A stretch of DNA of 9,531 bases from an uncultured Clostridia bacterium (GTDB lineage: Bacteria > Bacillota > Clostridia > Christensenellales > UBA1242), in NCBI GenBank assembly GCA_944372595.1, contig CALVZT010000028.1, forward strand, positions 1-9,531, in the 5' to 3' direction. Under the pieces are notes generated by a model. It did no database searches. It was not told the DNA's origin and saw only the letters and a program-made list of their open reading frames with translations. Shown piece by piece: positions 1-5,924 of this stretch (the first letter of the stretch is position 1; every line of letters starts with the position of its first letter). Made by a program: the position numbers and the translations under genes.

Positions 1-322
1 CAGTGTGGCCGATCACCCTCTCAGGTCGGCTAACCATCGTCGCCTTGGTAGGCCGTTACCCCACCAACAAGCTAATGATACGCAAACTCCTCTTTTGCCG
101 GATTGCTCCTTTTACCCCTTCTCGATGCCGAGTTGTGGTCTTATGCGGTATTAGCAGCTATTTCTAACTGTTGTCCCCCAGCAAAAGGCAGATTGTTCAC
201 GCGTTACTCACCCGTCCGCCACTAAGCAATCAGTAGCAAGCTACCAATTGCTCCGTTCGACTTGCATGTATTAAGCACGCCGCCAGCGTTCGTCCTGAGC
301 CAGGATCAAACTCTAAAATTAA
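1..322 (-). rRNA. rrs: 16S ribosomal RNA, 5' part (runs off left edge)
   Basis: Read on the minus strand, positions 295-314 carry the universal 16S start region (AGAGTTTGATCCTGGCTCAG), followed by GACGAACGCTGGCGGCGTGC, then the conserved GGACGGGTGAGTAACGCGTG segment. Near the left edge is the region around E. coli position 300 with GGTGATCGGCCACACTG. Only about the first 320 nt of the gene are present; the rest lies left of the window. The 5' end is placed about 7 nt upstream of AGAGTTTGATC by analogy with E. coli, so 322 is approximate. The variable-loop sequence looks like Clostridia, but I did not assign a genus. Confidence 0.97.
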
Positions 323-508
323 TTTAGATTTATTTACCTGCTCAAAACAACTTGTCTAATTTATACTGGCGTATAAATAGGAATGTGTTTTGTTGCATGA
401 TTATTCAAAAAAATCAACAAGAACTTTTTTGTATTTGTACAAAAACCTTTCCTTAACTATTAAATTGTAATTGTACACGTCGTAACGAAGTAATCTTCGG
501 TTGCGACG
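323..508 (-). other. 16S rRNA leader (external transcribed spacer) with hairpins
   Basis: This is the stretch between the predicted rRNA transcription start (about 507) and the mature 16S 5' end. It contains three simple hairpins: 478-508 (CGTCGTAACGAAG pairing with CTTCGGTTGCGACG around a TAAT loop, one bulge), 426-445 (TTTTTGTA / TACAAAAA, loop TTTG) and 359-378 (ATTTATAC / GTATAAAT, loop TGGC). The first would form at the very 5' end of the precursor. I could not recognise a convincing boxA antitermination motif, and the pre-16S processing stem cannot be judged because the 3' flank is outside the window. Confidence 0.6.
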
Positions 509-513
509 GTGTT

Positions 514-580
514 AGAATATCATATAGGTTTTTTGATGTCAACAACTTTTTTCACTTTTTTAATTAATTTTTTAACATTT
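514..580 (-). promoter_or_regulatory. rRNA operon promoter with UP-like A-tracts
   Basis: On the minus strand there is a perfect -35 TTGACA (537-542), a 17-bp spacer and a -10 TATTCT (514-519, 4 of 6 consensus), which predicts a start near 507. Upstream of the -35, positions 543-580 read as phased A- and T-tracts (AAAAAATTAATTAAAAAAG and more), the composition expected of an UP element that binds the alpha C-terminal domains of RNA polymerase. Position and strand fit the adjacent 16S gene. I saw no second strong promoter in the leader. Confidence 0.75.
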
Positions 581-860
581 TTCCAAAACAGTCCGTACAC
601 GAGCCCCCGTGTTTCCTAAATTTAGATAATTTTATGGTAATTTTTGCAAAATAATTATAAAAATACAAAAAAAGACTTGCACAAAAAATATCATCATTAT
701 AATATATATAAGTCGACACTAATATATAAATATGTAATATATATGGGCAACTGATATACAAGTTTTTTTGATATATGCAAAAATATTTAAATGCAAATTA
801 AAAAATTACACAATTTAACAATATTATATAAAATTTTTAAATAAAAATAAAAATTGCCTA
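581..860. other. AT-rich intergenic region, no gene recognised
   Basis: This stretch lies between the rRNA promoter and the promoter of the small plus-strand unit. It is very AT-rich, with runs of ATATAT around 700-745, and has no reading frame with a credible ribosome site. Two local items can be seen. One is a short GC-rich hairpin at 597-612 (ACACG / CGTGT around a C-rich loop) without a U-tract. The other is a possible plus-strand promoter, TTGCAC (677-682) with TATAAT (698-703), whose 15-bp spacer is short. Neither is assigned a function. Confidence 0.5.
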
Positions 861-889
861 TTTACAATCAAAAAGTGTTGTGTTATACT
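861..889 (+). promoter_or_regulatory. Promoter of the two-gene unknown unit
   Basis: TTTACA (861-866, 5 of 6 to TTGACA), a 17-bp spacer and TATACT (884-889, 5 of 6), with TG one base upstream of the -10 (extended -10). Transcription should begin near 895-897. This also decides the start of the next gene: the ATG at 894 lies at or before the transcript start, so the ATG at 912 with its own ribosome site is the likely initiator. Confidence 0.7.
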
Positions 890-911
890 ACCAATGTTCA
901 AAGGGATAAAT

Positions 912-1427
912 ATGATAGGTTATTTCAAAATCAAAGAATGCAAACTCCATCCTGCCTACTTAAATTATGGCACTTTGGGTACAAAGGACCTAAAAGAAGG
1001 ACTAACCTATTATCACAATGGCAAATATTATACCTTCAAAGATGTACTTAAAAATTACACAGAGGACATAGATAAATGCCACGAACTTTTAAAACAAAAA
1101 ATTAAAGGCCCACAACTACAAAGTGAACTTGATTGCTTTGATAGAGTAATAAATAATAGTGATATCAAATTTACCTTGCAGTACGGCACACTAACCAATT
1201 TTGCTAATGTTATCAAAGATTTAAAGCCCAATCAATTGCTATCGACAAGTGGCATACTTGATACTTTGATGCGAGGGGCAAAACTTGCCACATACATTGC
1301 ATTTGCAAGTGCATGCATAATTGCAACCATTAGCGACTACAAAATTAGTGATAACGAAAAACAAATAAGAATTAACTCAATCGTGGAGGACCTAGATAAT
1401 GTTGCAACAAAACTCACCGGACAATAA
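912..1427 (+). CDS. Unknown protein, 171 aa, one possible membrane segment
   Basis: I do not recognise this protein. The start at 912 is preferred because AAAGGG (900-905) lies 6 nt upstream and a strong promoter places the transcript start near 896; an in-frame ATG at 894 would lie at or before the transcript start. The product begins MIGYFKIKE and is polar and lysine-rich over most of its length. It has one hydrophobic stretch at about residues 124-140 (LATYIAFASACIIATIS) that could be a single transmembrane helix or a buried helix. The last 30 residues are charged. There is no signal peptide, cysteine cluster or catalytic motif I can name. It overlaps the next gene by 29 nt, and that gene's Shine-Dalgarno site lies inside this one, so the two are probably co-translated. 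It is real by promoter, ribosome site and coupling; its function is unknown. Confidence 0.75.
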   Translation: MIGYFKIKECKLHPAYLNYGTLGTKDLKEGLTYYHNGKYYTFKDVLKNYTEDIDKCHELLKQKIKGPQLQSELDCFDRVINNSDIKFTLQYGTLTNFANVIKDLKPNQLLSTSGILDTLMRGAKLATYIAFASACIIATISDYKISDNEKQIRINSIVEDLDNVATKLTGQ

Positions 1428-1755
1428 CAACTATATTCATTTAGTAGGAAAACTAAATGAAGGTTTGTTGCGTGGTGAAGATGCAAGTAAAATATATACA
1501 TTAGAAACTTTTCGCTTTTTTGGTTTACCACCAAGAAAGCAAGATAAATACAATTTATTTATGGCTCAACCAATAATAAAAGGTGGTTCTACGCTAGAAA
1601 ATCTGCATGATCTAAGTCAATACAAAAGCAAACTTAAACAGCCAAACCAACAAAGGAATTCACAAGACAATAGTCCATTAATAGTACCAACCGCATCAAT
1701 ATACGATAGGCGACCATATAATTCTAATAATTCAACAAACGGCAGTAAAAACTAG
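1399..1755 (+). CDS. Unknown protein, 118 aa, Asn/Gln/Ser-rich tail
   Basis: I do not recognise this protein. It starts at ATG 1399, behind GGAGGA (1385-1390) at 8-nt spacing and inside the end of the preceding gene (29-nt overlap), a layout typical of translational coupling. Residues 1-75 look like a small folded domain (a segment KIYTLETFRFFGLPPRKQDKY stands out). Residues about 80-118 are low-complexity and rich in Asn, Gln, Ser and Pro, and probably disordered. There is no signal peptide or membrane segment. The stop codon lies in the loop and right arm of an intrinsic terminator, so this gene ends the two-gene transcript. The pair may act together, but no function can be inferred from sequence alone. 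Confidence 0.72.
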   Translation: MLQQNSPDNNNYIHLVGKLNEGLLRGEDASKIYTLETFRFFGLPPRKQDKYNLFMAQPIIKGGSTLENLHDLSQYKSKLKQPNQQRNSQDNSPLIVPTASIYDRRPYNSNNSTNGSKN

Positions 1756-1765
1756 CCGTTTTTTT
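1737..1765 (+). terminator. Intrinsic terminator after the two-gene unit
   Basis: AAACGGC (1737-1743) pairs with GCCGTTT (1755-1761) across an 11-nt loop, and the right arm runs into T1759-1765. The stop codon TAG (1753-1755) of the 118-aa gene overlaps the hairpin. Confidence 0.8.
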
Positions 1766-1793
1766 ATCAAATAAACCATATAATACATATACT
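1764..1793 (+). promoter_or_regulatory. Candidate promoter of the 128-aa unknown gene
   Basis: TTATCA (1764-1769, 4 of 6) and TATACT (1788-1793, 5 of 6) are separated by 18 bp, giving a start near 1800 and a short leader. A perfect TATAAT at 1779-1784 is an alternative -10, but no matching -35 lies 16-18 bp upstream of it. An own promoter is expected because a terminator precedes the gene. Confidence 0.4.
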
Positions 1794-1819
1794 ACTCAAA
1801 ATAGAAGGTAGGATAATAT

Positions 1820-2206
1820 ATGTATAACGATAGCGCACTCCCAAACGAAGAACAAATAAACAAACTTTCTTACGAATATAGTAAAGGCAATACAGTACAT
1901 ACATTAAGCGACGATAACAATATAAACTATACCAACATAGCAAATTGTATAAAACGACTTGCTTGTCGCACGGCAAGAAAACAAGTTAGACAAATATTAC
2001 AAAATGCCTACAACGATTTTACTACCCTTTTTGGTACGCCATTAGACAACATATGTCAAATAGCAAAAGGAACATTCAAAAGTCAATTATCTAATATAAT
2101 ATTACAAATGCTTCAATTATTACAAAATGATTTGCAATCAAATAAAGGTAACGCAGATAAAATTATAAGTATTATTAATAATTTGATAAAAATTAATACA
2201 ATATAA
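1820..2206 (+). CDS. Unknown small protein, 128 aa, possible helix-turn-helix
   Basis: It starts at ATG 1820 behind a good Shine-Dalgarno (AGGTAGGA, 1807-1814 region, about 6 nt spacing). The protein is predicted mostly helical. Residues about 26-47 (VHTLSDDNNINYTNIANCIKRL) have the spacing of a helix-turn-helix, followed by a basic patch (RTARKQVR, 50-57). The C-terminal half is an amphipathic, Leu/Ile/Gln-rich helical region (about 88-125) that could oligomerise. That would suit a small DNA-binding protein, and the layout of the N-terminus loosely recalls small phage-type DNA-binding proteins. This is inference only; I do not recognise the family. It is transcribed alone, between two terminators, and converges on recR. 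Confidence 0.7.
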   Translation: MYNDSALPNEEQINKLSYEYSKGNTVHTLSDDNNINYTNIANCIKRLACRTARKQVRQILQNAYNDFTTLFGTPLDNICQIAKGTFKSQLSNIILQMLQLLQNDLQSNKGNADKIISIINNLIKINTI

Positions 2207-2233
2207 AAAGGTCACCACTTGATGACCTTTTTT
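2205..2233. terminator. Bidirectional intrinsic terminator between the unknown gene and recR
   Basis: AAAAAGGTCA (2205-2214) pairs with TGACCTTTTT (2223-2232) across an 8-nt loop, a 10-bp stem. A T-run follows on the plus strand (2228-2233), and the A-run 2205-2209 supplies a U-tract for minus-strand transcripts. It ends both the plus-strand unknown gene (whose stop codon touches the stem) and the long minus-strand operon, with the recR stop at 2232-2234. Confidence 0.88.
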
Positions 2234-2825
2234 ATATTTCTGTTCTTGATTCTATTGCTTTTGTAAGGGTTACTTCATCGGCGTATTCAAGATCACTACC
2301 CATAGATATGCCTTGTGCTAACCTCGTTGTTTTAATACCCAAAGGTTTTAGTAATCTTGATATATATATAGCAGTCGCCTCTCCCTCCACATCGGGATTA
2401 GTTGCAAGTATTACTTCTTTGACATTGCCATTATTAATTCTATCCAATAATTCTTTTATTCTTATATCATCTGGACCTTTGCCTTCAAGTGGACTAATAC
2501 AACCTTGGAGTACATGATACACCCATTTTGTATTTTTGACCTTTTCGAGCGCTATGATATCTTTTGGCTCTTTAACGACGCATATAATATCGCTTTGACG
2601 ATTTTTGCAAATATCACAGACATCATTTTCGGTAAAGTTACCACATATTTTGCAAAATTTAACTTTGTCTTTAACATCAACTATGGCTTTTGCAAAATTA
2701 GAACAATCAGTTTTATCAAGTTTAAGAACTGAATAAGCATATCTCTGTGCTGTTTTGTATCCAACGCCAGGCAAAGACATAAAACAACCAATTAGTCTTG
2801 CTATTGGTTCGCAATTCTTATCCAC
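2232..2825 (-). CDS. recR: Recombination mediator protein RecR
   Basis: RecR works with RecO (and RecF) to load RecA on SSB-coated single-stranded gaps in the cytoplasm. The 197-aa product has the full domain order: helix-hairpin-helix near residues 11-30 (LPGVGYKTAQRYA), a C4 zinc site (C58, C61, C70, C73), and a Toprim domain with ATNPDVEGEATA at 141-152 and the closing ISMGSDLEYADEVTLTKAIESR. The length is normal for the family. The start is GTG at 2825, one base overlapping the TAG stop of ybaB (TAGTG), with GGAGG (2835-2839) 9 nt upstream inside the ybaB coding end, so translation is probably coupled. It is the last gene of the operon and ends at the shared terminator. dnaX-ybaB-recR is a common conserved block in bacteria. 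Confidence 0.97.
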   Translation of the reverse strand: MDKNCEPIARLIGCFMSLPGVGYKTAQRYAYSVLKLDKTDCSNFAKAIVDVKDKVKFCKICGNFTENDVCDICKNRQSDIICVVKEPKDIIALEKVKNTKWVYHVLQGCISPLEGKGPDDIRIKELLDRINNGNVKEVILATNPDVEGEATAIYISRLLKPLGIKTTRLAQGISMGSDLEYADEVTLTKAIESRTEI

Positions 2826-3154
2826 TAGATTAATCCTCCGCCCATAGGTCCAAGCAAGTCTTTCTTAGCATCCTCAGCCTTAGTTTGTGCATCTGTAATA
2901 GCAGCAGTAATTAGGTCCTCTAACATTTCAACATCATCAGGATCAACAACTTCTTTTTTAATCCTAACAGTCTTAATAATACCCTTACCATTAGCTACCG
3001 CCTCAACAAGACCACCACCACTGGCACCTATTACTTCCATTTCTTCTAATTCTTGTTGTTTCCTTTGCATATCTTCTTGCATTTTTTGTGCTTGGCGCAT
3101 AAGATTTTGCATATTGCCACCGCCAAAGCCACCAAAATTTCTAAAATTACCCAT
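2825..3154 (-). CDS. ybaB: YbaB/EbfC family nucleoid-associated protein
   Basis: This is a small dimeric DNA-binding protein of unclear exact role, almost always next to recR. At 109 aa it shows the typical pattern: a flexible Gly/Phe/Asn N-terminus, a long helix rich in Gln, Met and Lys (NLMRQAQKMQEDMQ, about 16-40), the central GASGGGLVEAVANGKG strand region (43-58), and DPDDVEMLEDLITAAITDA (71-89). The start ATG at 3154 is chosen over an in-frame GTG at 3166, because GGAGG (3160-3164) lies 5 nt before the ATG and nothing suitable precedes the GTG. The gene follows the -1-frame end of dnaX (stop TAG 3166-3168) by 11 nt. Confidence 0.95.
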   Translation of the reverse strand: MGNFRNFGGFGGGNMQNLMRQAQKMQEDMQRKQQELEEMEVIGASGGGLVEAVANGKGIIKTVRIKKEVVDPDDVEMLEDLITAAITDAQTKAEDAKKDLLGPMGGGLI

Positions 3155-3165
3155 ATTATCCTCCA

Positions 3166-4595
3166 CTATTTAATGATAAGCATTTCGCCCAAAATTTGTT
3201 TTGCCTTAATTAATTCTTTGTCAATTTGTTCTTCAAAACAACATTCAAAGTCATAATCACATAATTTTTTTAGCATTTCTTTTGCTTTATTTATATTGTT
3301 ATTGATAATGGTATATACACCTTTATCCATTGTAAATGCTCTTAATGTATTATCTTTGATATCCACCTTAGTTATATCTCCACACGCCGAATATAATACC
3401 GCACTCATTTGTTCTCTTAGAAGTATTATAAACTTACCCCACAACATTTGTGCACTATCATCAGTATGTTTTATATTCTTCGTTGCTTCATTGATTAAAA
3501 TTTTTTTGATGGGTCAAAACTTGCACATTCAAGACAAGTTAATTCTATTAAGGTTTTTGGCGATAATGAATATTTCAAGTCTGTTTCTATATTACTAAAT
3601 TTTTCCATAAATGCCAACAGTTTATCAACACTAATTTTGTCTGCTTGCAATTTATACCTATCCATTATTTCTTTTGGTTGATTTAATATAGCATCTGGAT
3701 TGTTGCAAGTTTTAACAACTATTAGATTTTTGAAATAATTCGTAAGTTCTTTACCAAACACCGCGAAATTTTTACCACTTAAATATGCCGAGTTAATATT
3801 TTCGAGCACCTCTCCCAAATCGCCTTTTATTATGTTATCAACAAGTGTTGCGACTTGCTCCTTATCTCCAATTCCCAAAATATTTACAACTGTATCGTAA
3901 TCGATTTTACCTTTGCCAAAACTTATAGCACAATCACTAATGGATAAAGCATCTCTCACTCCACCTTCTGCCGCCGTCGCTATTGCTTGGACAATTTTAT
4001 CATCATATTCAATTTTGTTTTTATCAAAAATCTTTTTAAGCAACTTAATTATGTCTTCTGTTGTTACCAAACGAAAATCGAATCTCATACATCTAGAAAG
4101 AATGGTTGCTGGGAGTTTATGTGCTTCTGTTGTAGCAAGTATAAAAACAGCATGTGCTGGTGGTTCTTCTAATGTTTTAAGTAATGCGTTAAATGCACTA
4201 TCAGTAAGCATATGTACTTCATCGATAATATACACTTTGTACTTGCCATTAATTGGTGGATATTTAACCTTCTCTCTTATATCACGTACTTCTTCAACCT
4301 TGTTATTAGACGCCGCATCAATCTCAATAATATCCATATTGTTTTCATCGTAGGCTTTGCATACTTCACATTTGCCACATGGTGAACCGTTAACTGGGTG
4401 CAAGCAATTTATTGCTCGTGCGAATATTCTAGCACATGTCGTCTTTCCTACACCTCTACTGCCTGTAAATAAGTATGCATGACCGATATGTTCCGAATTA
4501 ATCTGATTAATTAAAGTTGTTACAATATGTTCTTGACCTATAACATCTTCAAAACATTTTGGTCTATATTGTCTATATAATGCTTGATAACTCAA
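3166..4595 (-). CDS. dnaX: DNA polymerase III gamma/tau subunit, long form by -1 frameshift
   Basis: DnaX is the ATPase of the clamp loader, which places the beta sliding clamp on DNA and ties the replisome together. Start TTG 4595 has AGGAG (4605-4609) 9 nt upstream, directly after the sigH stop. Visible elements: Walker A GSRGVGKT (45-52), zinc-module cysteines C64, C73, C76, C79, Walker B DEVH (125-128), and SRC arginine-finger motif (167-169). In frame 0 the gene stops at 3495-3497, giving 366 aa that cover ATPase and collar domains, like a short gamma form. Just before the stop lies A AAA AAA in the zero frame. A -1 shift there joins exactly to a second open frame ending at 3166 and gives 476 aa. 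The added 111 residues (about 366-476) resemble the C-terminal domain of Firmicutes DnaX (a LWGKFIILLRE...SAVLYSACG segment). It could also be a frameshift mutation or a homopolymer sequencing error. Confidence 0.85.
3495..4595 (-). CDS. dnaX: DnaX short form, zero-frame product (gamma-like, 366 aa)
   Basis: This is the product read without any frameshift. It ends ...FDPSKKF followed by TAA (3495-3497), one sense codon after the A heptamer. It holds the whole AAA+ core and the helical collar (the last recognised segment ends ...LIELTCLECASFD), so it could oligomerise and act as a clamp-loader motor without the C-terminal domain. This matches the gamma/tau principle known from E. coli and Thermus dnaX. 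In E. coli the shifted product is the short one, whereas here the unshifted product would be short. Confidence 0.8.
   Translation of the reverse strand: MSYQALYRQYRPKCFEDVIGQEHIVTTLINQINSEHIGHAYLFTGSRGVGKTTCARIFARAINCLHPVNGSPCGKCEVCKAYDENNMDIIEIDAASNNKVEEVRDIREKVKYPPINGKYKVYIIDEVHMLTDSAFNALLKTLEEPPAHAVFILATTEAHKLPATILSRCMRFDFRLVTTEDIIKLLKKIFDKNKIEYDDKIVQAIATAAEGGVRDALSISDCAISFGKGKIDYDTVVNILGIGDKEQVATLVDNIIKGDLGEVLENINSAYLSGKNFAVFGKELTNYFKNLIVVKTCNNPDAILNQPKEIMDRYKLQADKISVDKLLAFMEKFSNIETDLKYSLSPKTLIELTCLECASFDPSKKF
3501..3507 (-). promoter_or_regulatory. Slippery heptamer A AAA AAA (recoding site) in dnaX
   Basis: On the minus strand the codons are TCA AAA AAA TTT TAA, so the seven A's form the X_XXY_YYZ pattern in the zero frame. 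After a -1 slip the next codons are ATT TTA ATC, leading into the open downstream frame. The heptamer is followed by a stop codon after one sense codon. I found no strong hairpin at the usual 5-9 nt spacing (only a weak 5-bp stem at 3440-3452) and no internal Shine-Dalgarno upstream. Transcriptional slippage on the A-run is a second possible mechanism. Confidence 0.65.
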
Positions 4596-4609
4596 AATAT
4601 ATTTCTCCT

Positions 4610-5212
4610 TTAATCATTCTGCTCTAACAAAAAACTTAATTTTATTTTAATTCTTGTGAGCGCATTGTCAATGCTTTTGGGCTCTTTATTCAAAATTCCA
4701 GCAATTTGCATATAATTTTTGCCCTCGATGTAATATTTAAGAACTTTTTTTTCATAATCACTAAGGACTTGACTAATTTGCTTGTCCATCATAGCACGTT
4801 TTTCTTTGCTTAATACATTTTCTTCCGGAGATAGAGAATTAGCTGGTAAATAAATACCTTCTTCATCATTCTCGTCAGATTCTTTTATCACAACCATTCC
4901 TTGATTATTTATGGATAAGTATGCATTAAGAGGTATGTTTTTGTTTCTACTTGCACACTTTACCGCTGATTGAATTTGTCTTGTTATACATAATTTAGCA
5001 AAAGTCCTAAAACTTGCTTGTTTTTTCTCATCAAAATTAAGAATGGCTTTATATAATCCAATCATCCCTTCTTGAATTAAATCATCAGTTCCTGCTCCCA
5101 CCAAAAAATACTTTCTTGCAATCTTATTAACAAGCGGGAGATATTCATTGATTAACTCATCAAAATTAACATCTTTATTGTTGGGTAAAATTTTGTTATT
5201 ATTATCTTCCAT
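4610..5212 (-). CDS. sigH: RNA polymerase sigma factor SigH (Spo0H type)
   Basis: This is a sigma-70 family factor of the SigH group, which in Firmicutes directs early stationary-phase, competence or sporulation genes. Within 200 aa, region 2 spans about 20-90, with LPLVNKIARKYF (25-36) and DDLIQEGMIGLYKAI (43-57). An IPLNAYLSI segment (93-101) is typical of SigH. Region 4 spans about 145-193, with a helix-turn-helix at MQIAGILNKEPKSIDNALTRIKIKL. The start ATG 5212 overlaps the end of rlmB by 11 nt, and GAGG lies about 7 nt upstream. The neighbour rlmB is also beside sigH in Bacillus, where a yacP (rae1) gene sits between them; that gene is absent here. The downstream neighbour dnaX has its ribosome site at the sigH stop. 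Confidence 0.92.
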   Translation of the reverse strand: MEDNNNKILPNNKDVNFDELINEYLPLVNKIARKYFLVGAGTDDLIQEGMIGLYKAILNFDEKKQASFRTFAKLCITRQIQSAVKCASRNKNIPLNAYLSINNQGMVVIKESDENDEEGIYLPANSLSPEENVLSKEKRAMMDKQISQVLSDYEKKVLKYYIEGKNYMQIAGILNKEPKSIDNALTRIKIKLSFLLEQND

Positions 5213-5924
5213 TCTTTATCCTCTGCCTTACTGCCTCAAATACAACAACGCTTGTTGCGGTTGAAGCATTTAACGAATTTACCTTTCCAAACATAGGCAA
5301 AGTTACAATTTCATCACATAGTTCACGAGTCAACTTGCCTATACCCTTGCCCTCACTACCTATAACTATTGCAATATTCCCGGTAAGGTTGCTTTGATAC
5401 ACATCTTGTCCGCCAAGTTCACAACCATATACCCAAATATTTTTCTCTTTTAGCATTCTAATAGTATTGTTAAGATTAGTAACCCTTGCGATTTTAGTAT
5501 GATTAACAGCACCCGCACTTACTCTTACGACAGTGTCAGTAACCGCACATGCTCTTTTTTCTTCTATTATTATTCCATCTACTCCCGCACATTCACAAAC
5601 TCTTATAATACTACCTAGATTATGTGGATCCTCTATACCATCAAGCAATACAATAAAATTATCTTTGCCTTTGATTTTTGCAACATCTAAGATATCTTCT
5701 ACCGAATAATACTTATAATCAGTTACAAAACCTATTACGCCTTGACAATTGCCATTTGAGTATTTATCAACAATTTTACGGTCAACAAACTCTACCTTAA
5801 CACCTTTTTCTTTTGCTAATGCGACAATATTATTCGCTCCTGTTGTGTTAGATATTAATAACTTGTTAAATGTTATATCGCCTTTTAAGGCCTCATAAAC
5901 ACTATTTTTACCTTCTATAATCAT
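5202..5924 (-). CDS. rlmB: 23S rRNA (guanosine-2'-O)-methyltransferase RlmB, TrmH/SPOUT family
   Basis: It uses S-adenosylmethionine to methylate a ribose in 23S rRNA (G2251 in E. coli numbering). The 240-aa protein has an N-terminal substrate-binding domain (about 1-70) and a SPOUT knot domain. The three SPOUT motifs are clear: HNLGSIIR (101-108), IVIGSEGKGI (186-195) and NSLNASTATSV (216-226). ATG 5924 is chosen because it overlaps the rel stop as ATGA and has AAGGA just upstream. An in-frame ATG at 5939 lies inside rel and would place the Shine-Dalgarno in its own coding sequence. The gene overlaps sigH by 11 nt at its 3' end. The exact rRNA target is inferred from the family; other TrmH enzymes look similar. 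Confidence 0.92.
   Translation of the reverse strand: MIIEGKNSVYEALKGDITFNKLLISNTTGANNIVALAKEKGVKVEFVDRKIVDKYSNGNCQGVIGFVTDYKYYSVEDILDVAKIKGKDNFIVLLDGIEDPHNLGSIIRVCECAGVDGIIIEEKRACAVTDTVVRVSAGAVNHTKIARVTNLNNTIRMLKEKNIWVYGCELGGQDVYQSNLTGNIAIVIGSEGKGIGKLTRELCDEIVTLPMFGKVNSLNASTATSVVVFEAVRQRIKNGR

Noticed and set aside
426..445. TTTTTGTA / TACAAAAA hairpin as a terminator or attenuator in the rRNA leader
   Set aside because: The stem is almost all A-T pairs without a GC core, and early termination would be odd in an rRNA leader. Kept only as a leader hairpin.
700..860. Tandem ATATAT and GATATA repeats as a CRISPR or mobile-element edge
   Set aside because: The repeats are short, irregular and low-complexity, with no regular spacers, target duplications or transposase gene nearby.
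894..911. ATG at 894 as start of the 171-aa gene
   Set aside because: It lies at or before the predicted transcript start and has no Shine-Dalgarno; AAAGGG fits ATG 912.
1779..1784. Perfect TATAAT upstream of the 128-aa gene as its -10
   Set aside because: No -35-like hexamer at 16-18 bp spacing; the pair TTATCA/TATACT slightly downstream is preferred, with low confidence.
3155..3166. GTG at 3166 as start of ybaB, overlapping the upstream stop as TAGTG
   Set aside because: The GGAGG at 3160-3164 would fall inside the coding sequence, and it sits 5 nt before the ATG at 3154, which is the better start.
3166..3447. A separate 93-aa gene beginning at ATG 3447 downstream of dnaX
   Set aside because: No ribosome site precedes the ATG, the same frame is open back to the dnaX slippery site, and the sequence resembles the C-terminal domain of DnaX. 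It is treated as the -1 extension of dnaX.
3913..4353. 146-aa plus-strand open frame inside dnaX
   Set aside because: It lies opposite well-conserved dnaX coding sequence and has no ribosome site or family features; it is an antisense shadow.
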